Part shown: positions 7,951 to 15,670 of the stretch, piece by piece
How positions within the stretch are numbered: position 1 is the first letter of the stretch
Layout of the letters: each line of letters begins with the position of its first letter
NCBI GenBank assembly: GCA_934668515.1
Contig: CAKUNS010000024.1
Span: 1-27,792 of the forward strand
From: an uncultured Eggerthellaceae bacterium
Lineage (GTDB): Bacteria; Actinomycetota; Coriobacteriia; Coriobacteriales; Eggerthellaceae
Direction: 5' to 3'
DNA length: 27,792 nt
Position numbers and translations under genes: made by a program
Notes under the pieces: model-generated
The model's database searches: none
The model's input: only the letters and a program-made list of their open reading frames with translations
Told to the model about the DNA's origin: nothing

Positions 7951-9449
7951 TAGTTAGCCCCCTTTGCCGTTGCGAACGCAGGCGCAACGGGTGCCTTGCC
8001 GTAGACGGTCTCGAGCGCGGCAGCGACGCGCAGCATGTTCTGGTCCTTGAACTGCGGCGCGATAAGCTGAGCGCCAACCGGCAGCCCGCTTTCGGCGCCC
8101 AGGCCCAAAGGCATGCTCATGCCGCCGTTGCCGGCGATGTTGATGGAAATGGTGAACATATCGGAGAGGTACATCGACGTGGGGTCGGAGATCTCACCGA
8201 ATTTGAACGCGGTGCGAGGAGCAGCCGGAGCCAAGATGCAGTCGCACTTCTTGTAAGCCTCGACGTAGTCATTCGTGATGAGGGTGCGCACCTGCTGCGC
8301 CGGGTAGTAGTACTTTTCGTACACGCCCGCGGAAAGCAGGTAGCTGCCCAGCATGATGCGGCGGCGCGCCTCGATGCCGAAGCCCTTTGCGCGCGACTCC
8401 TCGTATTGGCCGCCCAGATCGGCGTGGCCCTCGGCGCAGTAGCCGTAACGAACCGAGTCGAAACGAGACAGGTTCGAGAAAGCCTCGCACGGGCCAAGCA
8501 CGTAGTATGCGCTGATAGCGGCCTTAGCATTGGGCAAATCGACCTCGACGATCTCGGCACCAAGCTGACGCAGCTGCTCGGCGGCGTCCTCGATCTTCGC
8601 GCGAACCTCGGGCTGCAGGCCCTCGGCTTCCATGAACTCGCGGACGAGGCCGATTTTCATGCCGCGCACGCCCTCGGCCAAGTTGGCCGTGAAGTCGGTG
8701 CGGACATCCTGGCTGGTTGCGTCAAGCGGGTCGTGACCGGTGATGGCGTTAAGCGCAAGCGCCGCGTCCTCGACCGAGCGGGCGAACGGGCCAACCTGGT
8801 CAAGCGAGCTGCCGAAGGCGACGACGCCATAACGGGAAACCATGCCGTAGGTGGGCTTGACTGCGACGACACCGCAGAAACTACCCGGCTGACGAATGGA
8901 ACCGCCGGTGTCGGAACCCAACGTGACAGTTGCAAGGCCGGCCGCAACAGCAGCGGCGCTGCCACCCGAAGAGCCGCCGGGAACGCGAGAGAGATCCCAT
9001 GGGTTCTTGGTGGGGCCGAAGGCGGAAGTTTCAGTGGAAGAGCCGAACGCGAACTCGTCCATGTTCAGCTTGCCCAGCGGGATGCCGCCCGCATTGACGG
9101 TGCGATCTACGCACGTTGCAGTGAAAGGCGAGACGTAGTTCTCGAGCATCCTAGACGAGCACGTGGTATGCGTGCCGATCTGGTTCATGTTGTCCTTGAA
9201 TGCGACGGGCACGCCGGCAAGGGGGCCCATCTCGGCAAAGGTGCCGTTGGCGATGGCGGCGTCCAGCTCGGCAGCCTTAGCAAGCGCAAGCTCGTCGGTA
9301 ACCTCGAGGAACGCATGGACATCGGCGTCGACCGCAGCAATGCGCGCAAGCGAAGCCTCGGCGACCTCACGTGCCGAGAACTCCTTGTTGGCCAGACCGG
9401 TCTGGATCTGGCGGACGCCCATGGTTGCGAAATCGTTCTGAACTGCCAT
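7950..9449 (-). CDS. gatA: Aspartyl/glutamyl-tRNA(Asn/Gln) amidotransferase subunit A
   Basis: A 499-residue amidase-signature enzyme that hydrolyses glutamine to supply ammonia to GatB. The Ser-cisSer-Lys triad is present: Lys85 in VAFKDNMNQ, Ser160 in VPGGSSGGSAAA and Ser184 in SDTGGSIRQPG. The ATG overlaps the gatC stop by one base (TAATG), and the gene end overlaps gatB in the same way. Complete and typical. Confidence 0.97.
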   Translation of the reverse strand: MAVQNDFATMGVRQIQTGLANKEFSAREVAEASLARIAAVDADVHAFLEVTDELALAKAAELDAAIANGTFAEMGPLAGVPVAFKDNMNQIGTHTTCSSRMLENYVSPFTATCVDRTVNAGGIPLGKLNMDEFAFGSSTETSAFGPTKNPWDLSRVPGGSSGGSAAAVAAGLATVTLGSDTGGSIRQPGSFCGVVAVKPTYGMVSRYGVVAFGSSLDQVGPFARSVEDAALALNAITGHDPLDATSQDVRTDFTANLAEGVRGMKIGLVREFMEAEGLQPEVRAKIEDAAEQLRQLGAEIVEVDLPNAKAAISAYYVLGPCEAFSNLSRFDSVRYGYCAEGHADLGGQYEESRAKGFGIEARRRIMLGSYLLSAGVYEKYYYPAQQVRTLITNDYVEAYKKCDCILAPAAPRTAFKFGEISDPTSMYLSDMFTISINIAGNGGMSMPLGLGAESGLPVGAQLIAPQFKDQNMLRVAAALETVYGKAPVAPAFATAKGAN

Positions 9450-9760
9450 TAGCGATCGCCTCCCTCACCAAGGATCGACGGGATAAGGAAGTAGCCATCC
9501 TGCTGCTTGGGAGCGTTCTCGAGCGCCGTTTCCTGAGAGAAGCCGGGCACTTCGACATCGTCGCGCATGACGTTGGAAAGGCTTCCAATGGGATGGAACG
9601 TGGGCTCAACGCCCTCAAGATCGTATTCGGTGATGGGCTTCAGGCTGTCGATGATGTTGTTCAAATCGACGGTCATCTGAGCGACCTCGGAATCGTCCAG
9701 GTGGATGCGCGTGTATTCGGCGATATCACGCACATCGTGTTCTGACACATGCTGGGTCAT
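9449..9760 (-). CDS. gatC: Aspartyl/glutamyl-tRNA(Asn/Gln) amidotransferase subunit C
   Basis: A 103-residue small subunit that wraps GatA and GatB and helps GatA fold. The N-terminal helices (HVSEHDVRDIAEYTRIHLDD) and the C-terminal tail MRDDVEVPGFSQETALENAP followed by GYFLIP are typical. I chose the ATG at 9760; a GTG two codons upstream is possible but lies only three bases from the AGG of the ribosome binding site. It is the first gene of gatCAB. Confidence 0.92.
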   Translation of the reverse strand: MTQHVSEHDVRDIAEYTRIHLDDSEVAQMTVDLNNIIDSLKPITEYDLEGVEPTFHPIGSLSNVMRDDVEVPGFSQETALENAPKQQDGYFLIPSILGEGGDR

Positions 9761-9851
9761 CTGCACGAACCTGCTTTCATAAACGATGGGAACGATTACT
9801 TGGCTGTTAGCGCCGCGTGCACGACGCAGCGCAGGCTAGTTTAACCCGCTC

Positions 9852-9860
9852 ATGATAGCA
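9852..9860 (-). promoter_or_regulatory. Extended -10 element, candidate gatCAB promoter
   Basis: The minus strand reads TGCTATCAT, an extended -10 (TGn plus TATCAT), about 92 bases upstream of the gatC start. No good -35 lies at the expected distance. Confidence 0.35.
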
Positions 9861-10074
9861 AATGACGCCGCCGAGCACCCGTCGGGCCGGTCAATCGCCA
9901 GTATTAACACAGGAGGCCGGGCGCACGAACTGACGCGACCGCGCGCAGCCAGCGCGGGCCACCCGAAACCTTGATCCCAACGGACACGCCAGGAGCCTCG
10001 CGTCCAAACTCGCAATCGCTTCCACACGATCTCAGAAGTGCCACCATCACCTCAATAAGTTCGCTGACGCGTAC

Positions 10075-10080
10075 TATAAT
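10075..10080 (+). promoter_or_regulatory. Consensus -10 box of the flavin-barrel gene
   Basis: A perfect TATAAT lies 34 bases before the ATG, a fitting distance for a short leader. The -35 region (near 10052-10057, TCAATA) is weak. Confidence 0.55.
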
Positions 10081-10114
10081 CGTCTTGTTTCCGAACCCAA
10101 TCAAAGGAGGACCC

Positions 10115-10513
10115 ATGGAAGAGCTTTTGGAGTTCATGAAGAAGAACGAGACCTACTACCTGGCAACCGTTGACGAAGAGGGCAACCCGCAGGTCCGCCC
10201 GTTTGGAACCTTCTCGCTGATCGACGGCAAGTTCTACATCCAAACCGGCCGCACCAAGAACGTGGCGAAGGAGATCGCGGCGCATCCGCGTTTGGCAATC
10301 TGCGACTTCGCGACCGACGGCAGCCAGTGGGTACGCATCGAAGCAGACGGCGTCGACACCAACGACCCGGTTATCGAGCAGAAGATCCTGGACGAGTACC
10401 CCAACCTGCAAGCCATGTACAAGGCGGGCGACGGCAACACCTGCGCCATGCGCCTGGACAACGCCACCGCAACCTTCTACAGCTTCACGGCCGAGCCCCG
10501 CAAGGTTCTGTAG
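10115..10513 (+). CDS. Pyridoxamine 5'-phosphate oxidase-like split-barrel flavoprotein
   Basis: A 132-residue protein of the small FMN-binding split-barrel group. The opening (FMKKNETYYLATVDEEGNPQ), then VRPFGTFSLIDGKFYIQTG and ahead of KNVAKEIAAHPRLAIC, is the usual N-terminal half of this family. Members reduce or oxidise diverse substrates or bind flavin or heme; the substrate here is unknown, and true pyridoxine synthesis is unlikely from its small size. The ATG has AAAGGAGG four bases upstream, so the in-frame extension back to 9971 is not used. The gene stands alone with its own promoter and terminator. Confidence 0.88.
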   Translation: MEELLEFMKKNETYYLATVDEEGNPQVRPFGTFSLIDGKFYIQTGRTKNVAKEIAAHPRLAICDFATDGSQWVRIEADGVDTNDPVIEQKILDEYPNLQAMYKAGDGNTCAMRLDNATATFYSFTAEPRKVL

Positions 10514-10573
10514 CTCGCTCTACCTCCGATCGCAACCTGCCTAAGCACCGCAGCGGCAAAACAACCGAACGCA

Positions 10574-10606
10574 AAAGGCGTGGCCCCTCCCTGAGACCAC
10601 GCCTTT
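10574..10606. terminator. Bidirectional terminator between convergent genes
   Basis: A perfect 10-bp stem (AAAGGCGTGG / CCACGCCTTT) has a 13-base loop. It is followed by CCTTTTG on the plus strand and TTGCG after a T-rich stem end on the minus strand. It can end both the flavin-barrel gene and coaX. Confidence 0.8.
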
Positions 10607-10635
10607 CCTTTTGCTAGCAAACGTATCGGCACGCG

Positions 10636-11409
10636 CTATTTCGCAGTCGCGCTCTCGAAGATCAAGCGCAAGCCCTCAAGCGTCAGCTGCGAGTTCGTAT
10701 CGGTGATGGTGCTTGACGCCTTGGCGACACGAGGGGCAAGACCGCCCGTTGCGACGACCGGCGCGGTGTAGCCCAACTGTTTGAAGATGCCGCTTACCAA
10801 GCCGTCCACGCGGGCAACCTCACCGCGGACGATGCCGATCTGAATGGCCTCGGAAGATGAGCGGCCGATAGCAGTGCCGGGGTCAATCAGCTCGGTGGCC
10901 GCTAGCTTCGTGGCATGCGAGAACAAAGCGGAAGCCGACGTCTGAACGCCCGGTGCGATGATGCCACCGATGAACACGCCGTTCTTGTCGATGACCTCGA
11001 TGTTCGTGGCCGTGCCGAAGTCAACCACCACAACGGGCGCGCCATAACGGCTCTTCACCGCAACGGCATCGGCAATGCGGTCGGCGCCGATCTCGGACGG
11101 ATTCGGATAATCGGTCTTGAAAAGCGATCCGGCCGTTTCCGCCGAGCACACCAGCGGGGCCTTACCCAGCATCTGCTCCAATGCATCAACCCAAGCATCG
11201 GTCAGCGCGGGAACAACCGAGGCTAATGCCGAGCCGTGAACGCCCTCTTCGGGAATATCTTCGGCCTTAAGAAGCGAAAGAGCCTTCAAACGCAGCTCGT
11301 CGGCGGTGTTCGTCTTGATAGTCCCCAATCGCCACATATGGACCAAGTTCTCGCCGTCGTAGACGCCCATCACGGTTTGAGTGTTTCCCACATCGATGAC
11401 AAGCAACAT
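10636..11409 (-). CDS. coaX: Type III pantothenate kinase
   Basis: A 257-residue enzyme that phosphorylates pantothenate, the first step of CoA synthesis. The start MLLVIDVGNTQTVMGV carries the ATP phosphate loop with Asp6. GADRIADAVAV and VVVDFGTATNIEVID follow in the middle, then GGIIAPGVQTSASALF. I chose this ATG because it begins the family's first strand; an open frame continues upstream to 11556 but that part resembles no CoaX. The ribosome binding site is weak (GGGAA). Type III kinases need a monovalent cation and are not inhibited by CoA. Confidence 0.95.
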   Translation of the reverse strand: MLLVIDVGNTQTVMGVYDGENLVHMWRLGTIKTNTADELRLKALSLLKAEDIPEEGVHGSALASVVPALTDAWVDALEQMLGKAPLVCSAETAGSLFKTDYPNPSEIGADRIADAVAVKSRYGAPVVVVDFGTATNIEVIDKNGVFIGGIIAPGVQTSASALFSHATKLAATELIDPGTAIGRSSSEAIQIGIVRGEVARVDGLVSGIFKQLGYTAPVVATGGLAPRVAKASSTITDTNSQLTLEGLRLIFESATAK

Positions 11410-11479
11410 GTTCCCAACAAACCCTTTCGAATACGGTTGACGACGCAACTGTCGCGGCACGTGCGCCTTTCGGAACGCT

Positions 11480-11488
11480 ATTATAGCA
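11480..11488 (-). promoter_or_regulatory. Extended -10 promoter of coaX
   Basis: The minus strand reads TGCTATAAT, a perfect extended -10, about 70 bases before the coaX start. It sits inside the near-palindrome GCTATTATAGC, so the plus strand offers TATTAT for the response regulator gene as well. Confidence 0.6.
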
Positions 11489-11498
11489 ACCATAAGAA

Positions 11499-11522
11499 CG
11501 AACCTTGACCCCTGCAGGTTCG
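11499..11522 (+). promoter_or_regulatory. Dyad symmetry in the leader of the two-component genes
   Basis: A perfect 7-bp inverted repeat (CGAACCT / AGGTTCG) with a 10-base centre lies 21 bases before the response regulator ATG and just outside the divergent -10 region. It could be an operator or a leader hairpin; no T run follows. Confidence 0.35.
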
Positions 11523-11543
11523 GCTTCGAAGAGAGGCTACGAA

Positions 11544-12236
11544 ATGACTGAAGCACAAAAACGCATCCTGGTCGTCGACGACGAATCGTCCATCACCGAG
11601 TTCGTCAGCTACGCTTTGAAGAAGGAAGGCTATCAGGTTGACGTCGCCGATAACGGTGAAACCGCCTTCGAGATGATCAAGCAGAACAGGTACGACCTGT
11701 ATATCCTGGACATCATGCTTCCCGGCATGGACGGCCTTGAGCTTTGCCGCAAGATCCGCGCCATCAGCTCGTCCCCCGTTCTGTTCCTTTCCGCACGCGA
11801 CAAAGAAGTCGACAAGGTCATCGGCCTTGAAATCGGCGGCGACGACTACCTGGCCAAGCCCTTCGGCGTGCGCGAACTCATCGCCCGCGTCCATGCGCTC
11901 ATCCGTCGCGGCAGCGGTGACTTCGCTGCATCCGCCCACATCATCGCGGCAGGCGGCCTCACCCTTGACGAAGACGCCCACACCGCGAAGGGCGCAAACG
12001 GCGCGCTTGACCTTACCCCGCGCGAATTCGAGCTGCTTGCCAGCCTGATGAAGAACGCCGGCAACGTCGTGTCCCGCGAAGACCTGCTGCGCGATGCTTG
12101 GGGCTGGGAGTACCTCACCGAAACCAAGACGGTCGACACCCACATCAAGCGCCTGCGTGACAAGATCGAGCAAGCCGGCTACAACCCCTCGCTTGTCGAA
12201 ACCGTCCGCGGCTACGGCTACCGCTTCAAGAAATAA
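11544..12236 (+). CDS. OmpR/PhoB-family response regulator
   Basis: A 230-residue transcription regulator. The receiver domain (about 6-120) has the acidic pocket Asp12-Asp13, phospho-acceptor Asp56 in YILDIMLPGMDG, Ser83 and Lys105 in YLAKPFG. A winged-helix DNA-binding domain (about 132-228) contains LDLTPREFELLASLM and ends with VETVRGYGYRFKK. The ATG at 11544 has GAGAGG seven bases upstream. The partner kinase gene begins six bases after its stop, so the two are one operon. The signal and regulon cannot be read from sequence. Confidence 0.95.
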   Translation: MTEAQKRILVVDDESSITEFVSYALKKEGYQVDVADNGETAFEMIKQNRYDLYILDIMLPGMDGLELCRKIRAISSSPVLFLSARDKEVDKVIGLEIGGDDYLAKPFGVRELIARVHALIRRGSGDFAASAHIIAAGGLTLDEDAHTAKGANGALDLTPREFELLASLMKNAGNVVSREDLLRDAWGWEYLTETKTVDTHIKRLRDKIEQAGYNPSLVETVRGYGYRFKK

Positions 12237-12242
12237 CGGGGA

Positions 12243-13274
12243 GTGAGCGCCACGCGCCGTCTGGAAACATATTTTGCCCTGCTGTCGCTGCTTCTGTGCA
12301 TCCTAGGCTCCGCTATCGCGCTGGCCTTCTGCATGATCGTGTACAGCATCCCGTGGACCTGCGTGTTCGTCATCGCACCCATCGCGCTGTTCATTTTCGT
12401 CATCAGCATCCTCATCGGGCACTGCCTGGCTGAGCCGCTGAGGTTGCTCATCGGCAAAACCCAGGCCTACAAGAACGGCAAGGACGTATCGTTCGAACCA
12501 GACGGACGCCTGCGCGAAAGCGACGAGCTGTCCGAGCTTATCGGCGACCTGATCAAAACCTCCGATTCAAGGAAAAGCGATCTCGCGCGCCGCGAGAACG
12601 TGCAGTCGCAGTTCATCAGCGATGTTGCCCACGAGCTGCGCACGCCCCTTACCGCCATCAGGGGAAACGCCGAAATGCTGGAAGACCCCGATTTGCCGCC
12701 CGAGCTTCATGCGAAGTTCTGCGGCATCATCATCTCGGAAAGCGAACGCCTTTCGCGCCTGACCAACGATCTGCTCACCCTGCGTCGCATCGAAGAAGAC
12801 GACAACGCCATGGCGCTGCAGCGCATCAATCTTCGAGAGCTTTCGCAAGGTGTGCTTGACGCTCTGCGCCCCATCATCGAAGACAGCCAGGCAAACGCTC
12901 AGGTCGTGGGCGAGGCCCCCGACATCTTGGGCAACCCCGACATGATGAAGCAGGCGCTTACTAACTTGGTGGCCAACGCAACCAAGTTCATCGAGCCCGG
13001 CGGGCATATCACCATCGAGCTTTCGGGCTTACATGGAAATGCCGTCATCCAAGTTAAGGACGACGGCACTGGATTCGGGGATATCGATCCCAAGTTGTTG
13101 TTCGGGCGTTTCTACCGCACCGACTCCTCGCGCGCCAGGAACACCGGCGGCACGGGCCTGGGCCTCGCGATCGTCAAGTCGATCGTCGAAGCCCACGACG
13201 GCACCGTCGAAGCAGTGAACCTCCCCGACGGGGGCGCCTGCTTCATCGTCGCCATCCCCTCGATTAGCGAGTAG
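12243..13274 (+). CDS. Sensor histidine kinase with almost no extracytoplasmic loop
   Basis: A 343-residue membrane kinase. Helix 1 (about 10-35) and helix 2 (about 39-62) are joined by only a few residues, so there is no external sensor domain. A HAMP-like linker (about 63-110) leads to the H-box DVAHELRTPL with His130. The ATPase domain has an N-box around Asn245, DDGTGFG (273-279) and GGTGLGL (302-308). The start is a GTG six bases after the regulator stop; GGGGA directly abuts it, so translation probably relies on coupling, and the next in-frame ATG would remove helix 1. The last 11 bases overlap the convergent bioY gene. Confidence 0.93.
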   Translation: MSATRRLETYFALLSLLLCILGSAIALAFCMIVYSIPWTCVFVIAPIALFIFVISILIGHCLAEPLRLLIGKTQAYKNGKDVSFEPDGRLRESDELSELIGDLIKTSDSRKSDLARRENVQSQFISDVAHELRTPLTAIRGNAEMLEDPDLPPELHAKFCGIIISESERLSRLTNDLLTLRRIEEDDNAMALQRINLRELSQGVLDALRPIIEDSQANAQVVGEAPDILGNPDMMKQALTNLVANATKFIEPGGHITIELSGLHGNAVIQVKDDGTGFGDIDPKLLFGRFYRTDSSRARNTGGTGLGLAIVKSIVEAHDGTVEAVNLPDGGACFIVAIPSISE

Positions 13275-13839
13275 GAACGGCGCGCACGACCACGCGCGCA
13301 ACCAGGGCGGCGCAAACGATCTTGCCTAAGTCAAGCAAAACGAACGGGAACACGGTCACCGCAAGGGCGCCCATCATGTCGACGTGGGCGATGCTCATGA
13401 ACTGAACGGTGCCGCATGCGTACGAGACCACCGTGAACACGATACCAACCAGCACGGCAACGAAGACGTTGTCGATGCCGCGCGAGCGGAACAGCGCAAG
13501 CAAACCCACAGCAACGATAACGCCAAGAACGAAACCCCAGATGAAACCACCGGTCGGACCAGCAAGAACACCGAAACCGCCGCGCATGCCCGAAAAGACC
13601 GGCGCGCCGATGGCACCCAACAAAACGTAGCAGCAAATAGCCGCGATGCACTGCTTGGGCGTAAGCACCAGGATGCTGAACACAATGGCGAACATCTGCA
13701 GGGTGATGGGCACCGGGCCGATAGGCACCGTGACCCATGCGGAAACGGCCATGATCGCGACGCACAAAGCAACGAACACAAGCGAACGCGTGCGCGAAGC
13801 GGTTGTGGTCAAGGGTTGAACCTTGCTAGCAGAACTCAT
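13264..13839 (-). CDS. bioY: Biotin transporter S component
   Basis: A 191-residue, roughly six-helix membrane protein that binds biotin for an energy-coupling factor transporter. The family pattern AWVTVPIGPVPITLQMFAIV (about 34-53) and GVLAGPTGGFIWGFVLG is clear. AAGGAGG lies seven bases before the ATG. No EcfA or EcfT genes are nearby, so a shared energising module must be encoded elsewhere, or the protein works alone. Its 3' end overlaps the kinase gene tail to tail by 11 bases. Confidence 0.94.
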   Translation of the reverse strand: MSSASKVQPLTTTASRTRSLVFVALCVAIMAVSAWVTVPIGPVPITLQMFAIVFSILVLTPKQCIAAICCYVLLGAIGAPVFSGMRGGFGVLAGPTGGFIWGFVLGVIVAVGLLALFRSRGIDNVFVAVLVGIVFTVVSYACGTVQFMSIAHVDMMGALAVTVFPFVLLDLGKIVCAALVARVVVRAVPTR

Positions 13840-13870
13840 CCTGAAGCCTCCTTAGGCTTGTCGAAACGAA

Positions 13871-13916
13871 CGCAATAGCGAGATGTTACCCACTGCGCGG
13901 CAAGCTGCGCAATAGC
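13871..13916 (-). repeat. Two exact 9-base direct repeats upstream of bioY
   Basis: CGCAATAGC occurs at 13871-13879 and 13908-13916, 37 bases apart, between 32 and 77 bases upstream of the bioY start. This could be a regulator site. It matches no BirA, BioR or BioQ consensus that I know. Confidence 0.3.
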
Positions 13917-13958
13917 TGCGACCAACTCCCTACACGTTCCTAACACGCCCGAAACAAC

Positions 13959-13990
13959 AGAATCGCCCGCGTAAACACACGGGCGATTCT
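13959..13990 (-). terminator. Terminator of the MATE exporter gene
   Basis: A perfect 11-bp stem (AGAATCGCCCG / CGGGCGATTCT) with a 10-base loop is followed by GTTGTTTCG on the minus strand. It begins 34 bases past the MATE stop. Confidence 0.78.
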
Positions 13991-14024
13991 CTCACTAGCT
14001 TTATTTCGCGAGCCGACAGACGAT

Positions 14025-15530
14025 TTAATACTGCGGAGCGGGCTGATGATGCTCGATGTGCGACAGGCGACGAAGCTCGATGACGTCCAAAATCGCGGTA
14101 AGAATGAACGACAGAGAGTCGGAAATCGGCATGGCGATGCAGATGCTGTCGAGCGCCGAGAAGCTGGTGAAGGTAGGAAGCCACTCGGGCAGGATGAACA
14201 TCAGAGGCATCAAGATCAGAACCTGACGCGACAGCGACAGGATGATGGATTTGGTAGGCTGGCCGGTTGCCTGGAAGTAGTTCGAGCCGACGATCTGGGC
14301 GCCGACGATGGGGATCATCAGCATCTGAACCTTCAGCGCGAATACCGCGAACTCCATGAGCGACGGGTCGGTCAGACCGAAGAAAGCGATGATCTCATCA
14401 GGGAAGAGGTGGATGATGGCGAACATGATGACCGAGAAAATAGTCGCCAGAATCATGCCGTCGAACACCGTGGTGCGAACGCGACCATACAGCTTGGCGC
14501 CGTAGTTGAAGCCAAGGATAGGCTGAACGGCAGTGGCCACACCGATAAGAGGCATAACCGCGAACATGCCAACGCGCTGGACCAAACCGATAGAGGCCAA
14601 TGCGGCGCTTTCGCCGATGGCGCTCATGGCACCGTACTTAACCAACAGGAAGTTGGTTGCAAAGCTCAGGATGGCAGCGGCGATCTGAACGCAGAAGCTT
14701 GCAGCACCCAGAGCGAAGATCTGCCTGGAGATAGGAGCGCTCAGCTTCAGGCAACGACGACGCAACTTAAGCGGCGAGCCCTTCGTGAACAGGAAGTACC
14801 ACAGAACCGAAACGCAGGAAGCGCCCTGGCCGACGAGCGTTGCGGCAGCACTGCCCGCCGCACCCCAGCCGAACACCAGAACGAAGAGATAGTTGCAAAC
14901 GATGCAAACTGCGGCGCCGATGACCATGGTCAACAGTGCGCGGTTCGGCGCGCCGGCAGTACGGATGAAGTTGTTCACACCGAAGCCGATGCACTGCAGG
15001 ACATAGCCGAAGCAGATGATCTGAATATAGATAGCGGCGTACGGGCGGATTTCCTCGGTGCAGCTGGAAATGGTAAGGATCCAATCCAGGAACGAGGGGA
15101 ACATGGCGAAAACCGCGACGATCGCAGCAATGATCACGCTGAGCGTGACGGTGTTGCCCAGAACATGCTCGGCCTCGTCGTGCTTGCCGGCACCCAGACG
15201 CAATGCGCACAGCGCGTTGCCACCCGCACCGACCATCATGGCGATGGCCAAGAAGACGGTCATGATAGGCTGAGCGACCTGCGTGACGGAAACGCCGATG
15301 GTACCCAAAGCCTGACCCAGGAAGGCCGCAGAGATAAGGTTGTACGCAGCGTTCACCAGCATGCCGATGATTGCAGGAATGGCGAATTCGATAACGAGCG
15401 GCCAGATCTTTCCCGTGCCCATCCTGTTAACTTTTTCGTCGTTGTCATGATGCTCGCCGCCAGCGTTGCCGGCAGGCTTCTTCTCAATTGATTCTGATTC
15501 CATTTCCGCAGGTGACATGCTTGAAGACAT
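14025..15530 (-). CDS. MATE-family multidrug/cation antiporter
   Basis: A 501-residue membrane exporter with about 12 helices in two similar halves. After a polar 40-residue N-terminal tail, helix 1 (WPLVIEFAIPAIIGMLVNAA) and the stretch YNLISAAFLGQALG match the MATE start; the second half contains PLIGVATAVQPILGFNYGA and GAQIVGSNYFQATGQPTKSI. The family expels drugs or metabolites using Na+ or H+. Substrates are not predictable. The ATG has only a distant AGGGA upstream, so the exact start is less sure; ATGs lie five and ten codons in. It stands alone with a terminator after it. Confidence 0.92.
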   Translation of the reverse strand: MSSSMSPAEMESESIEKKPAGNAGGEHHDNDEKVNRMGTGKIWPLVIEFAIPAIIGMLVNAAYNLISAAFLGQALGTIGVSVTQVAQPIMTVFLAIAMMVGAGGNALCALRLGAGKHDEAEHVLGNTVTLSVIIAAIVAVFAMFPSFLDWILTISSCTEEIRPYAAIYIQIICFGYVLQCIGFGVNNFIRTAGAPNRALLTMVIGAAVCIVCNYLFVLVFGWGAAGSAAATLVGQGASCVSVLWYFLFTKGSPLKLRRRCLKLSAPISRQIFALGAASFCVQIAAAILSFATNFLLVKYGAMSAIGESAALASIGLVQRVGMFAVMPLIGVATAVQPILGFNYGAKLYGRVRTTVFDGMILATIFSVIMFAIIHLFPDEIIAFFGLTDPSLMEFAVFALKVQMLMIPIVGAQIVGSNYFQATGQPTKSIILSLSRQVLILMPLMFILPEWLPTFTSFSALDSICIAMPISDSLSFILTAILDVIELRRLSHIEHHQPAPQY

Positions 15531-15570
15531 AGGCGTAGTTCTTTCTTCCCTGAATTTTCGACAATTCTTT

Positions 15571-15576
15571 ATTATA
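15571..15576 (-). promoter_or_regulatory. -10 box upstream of the MATE gene
   Basis: The minus strand reads TATAAT about 40 bases before the MATE start in a locally AT-rich stretch. No clear -35 is seen. Confidence 0.5.
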
Positions 15577-15643
15577 ACTACGCTGCAAATTGGGTCTATA
15601 TGTGCGACACATCACCAGTATCGCTTAATTGAAATTCCATGAT

Positions 15644-15668
15644 TTCGGAAACTCCGAACAGTTCCGAA
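15644..15668 (-). terminator. Weak hairpin after birA
   Basis: A 7-bp stem (TTCGGAA / TTCCGAA) lies just beyond the birA stop on the minus strand. The trailing T run is poor, so termination strength is uncertain. Confidence 0.4.
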
Positions 15669-15670
15669 TC

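Larger units (their letters stand above)
9767..10114. other. Intergenic region between divergent gatCAB and flavin-barrel genes
   Basis: About 350 bases with no supportable gene. It holds the promoters of both neighbours and a small GC-rich inverted repeat (CCGCGC at 9939-9944, GCGCGG at 9952-9957) of unknown role. I see no tRNA-like T-arm and no riboswitch pattern. A minus-strand frame at 9904-10137 runs across the start of the plus-strand gene and looks spurious. Confidence 0.5.

Noticed and set aside
6277..7953. A 558-codon plus-strand frame opposite gatB
   Set aside because: Fully covered by gatB on the other strand, with no recognisable motif or ribosome binding site.
9904..10137. A 77-codon minus-strand frame in the gatC upstream gap
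   Set aside because: It overlaps the promoter and start of the plus-strand flavin-barrel gene and has no ribosome binding site or similarity.
11410..11556. N-terminal extension of CoaX by 49 residues
   Set aside because: The extension runs through the coaX promoter into the divergent regulator gene and resembles no CoaX; the ATG at 11409 begins the conserved fold.
14046..15491. A 481-codon plus-strand frame opposite the MATE gene
   Set aside because: Extremely polar, repeat-poor translation rich in Asp, Arg and Gln, as expected from the complement of hydrophobic codons.
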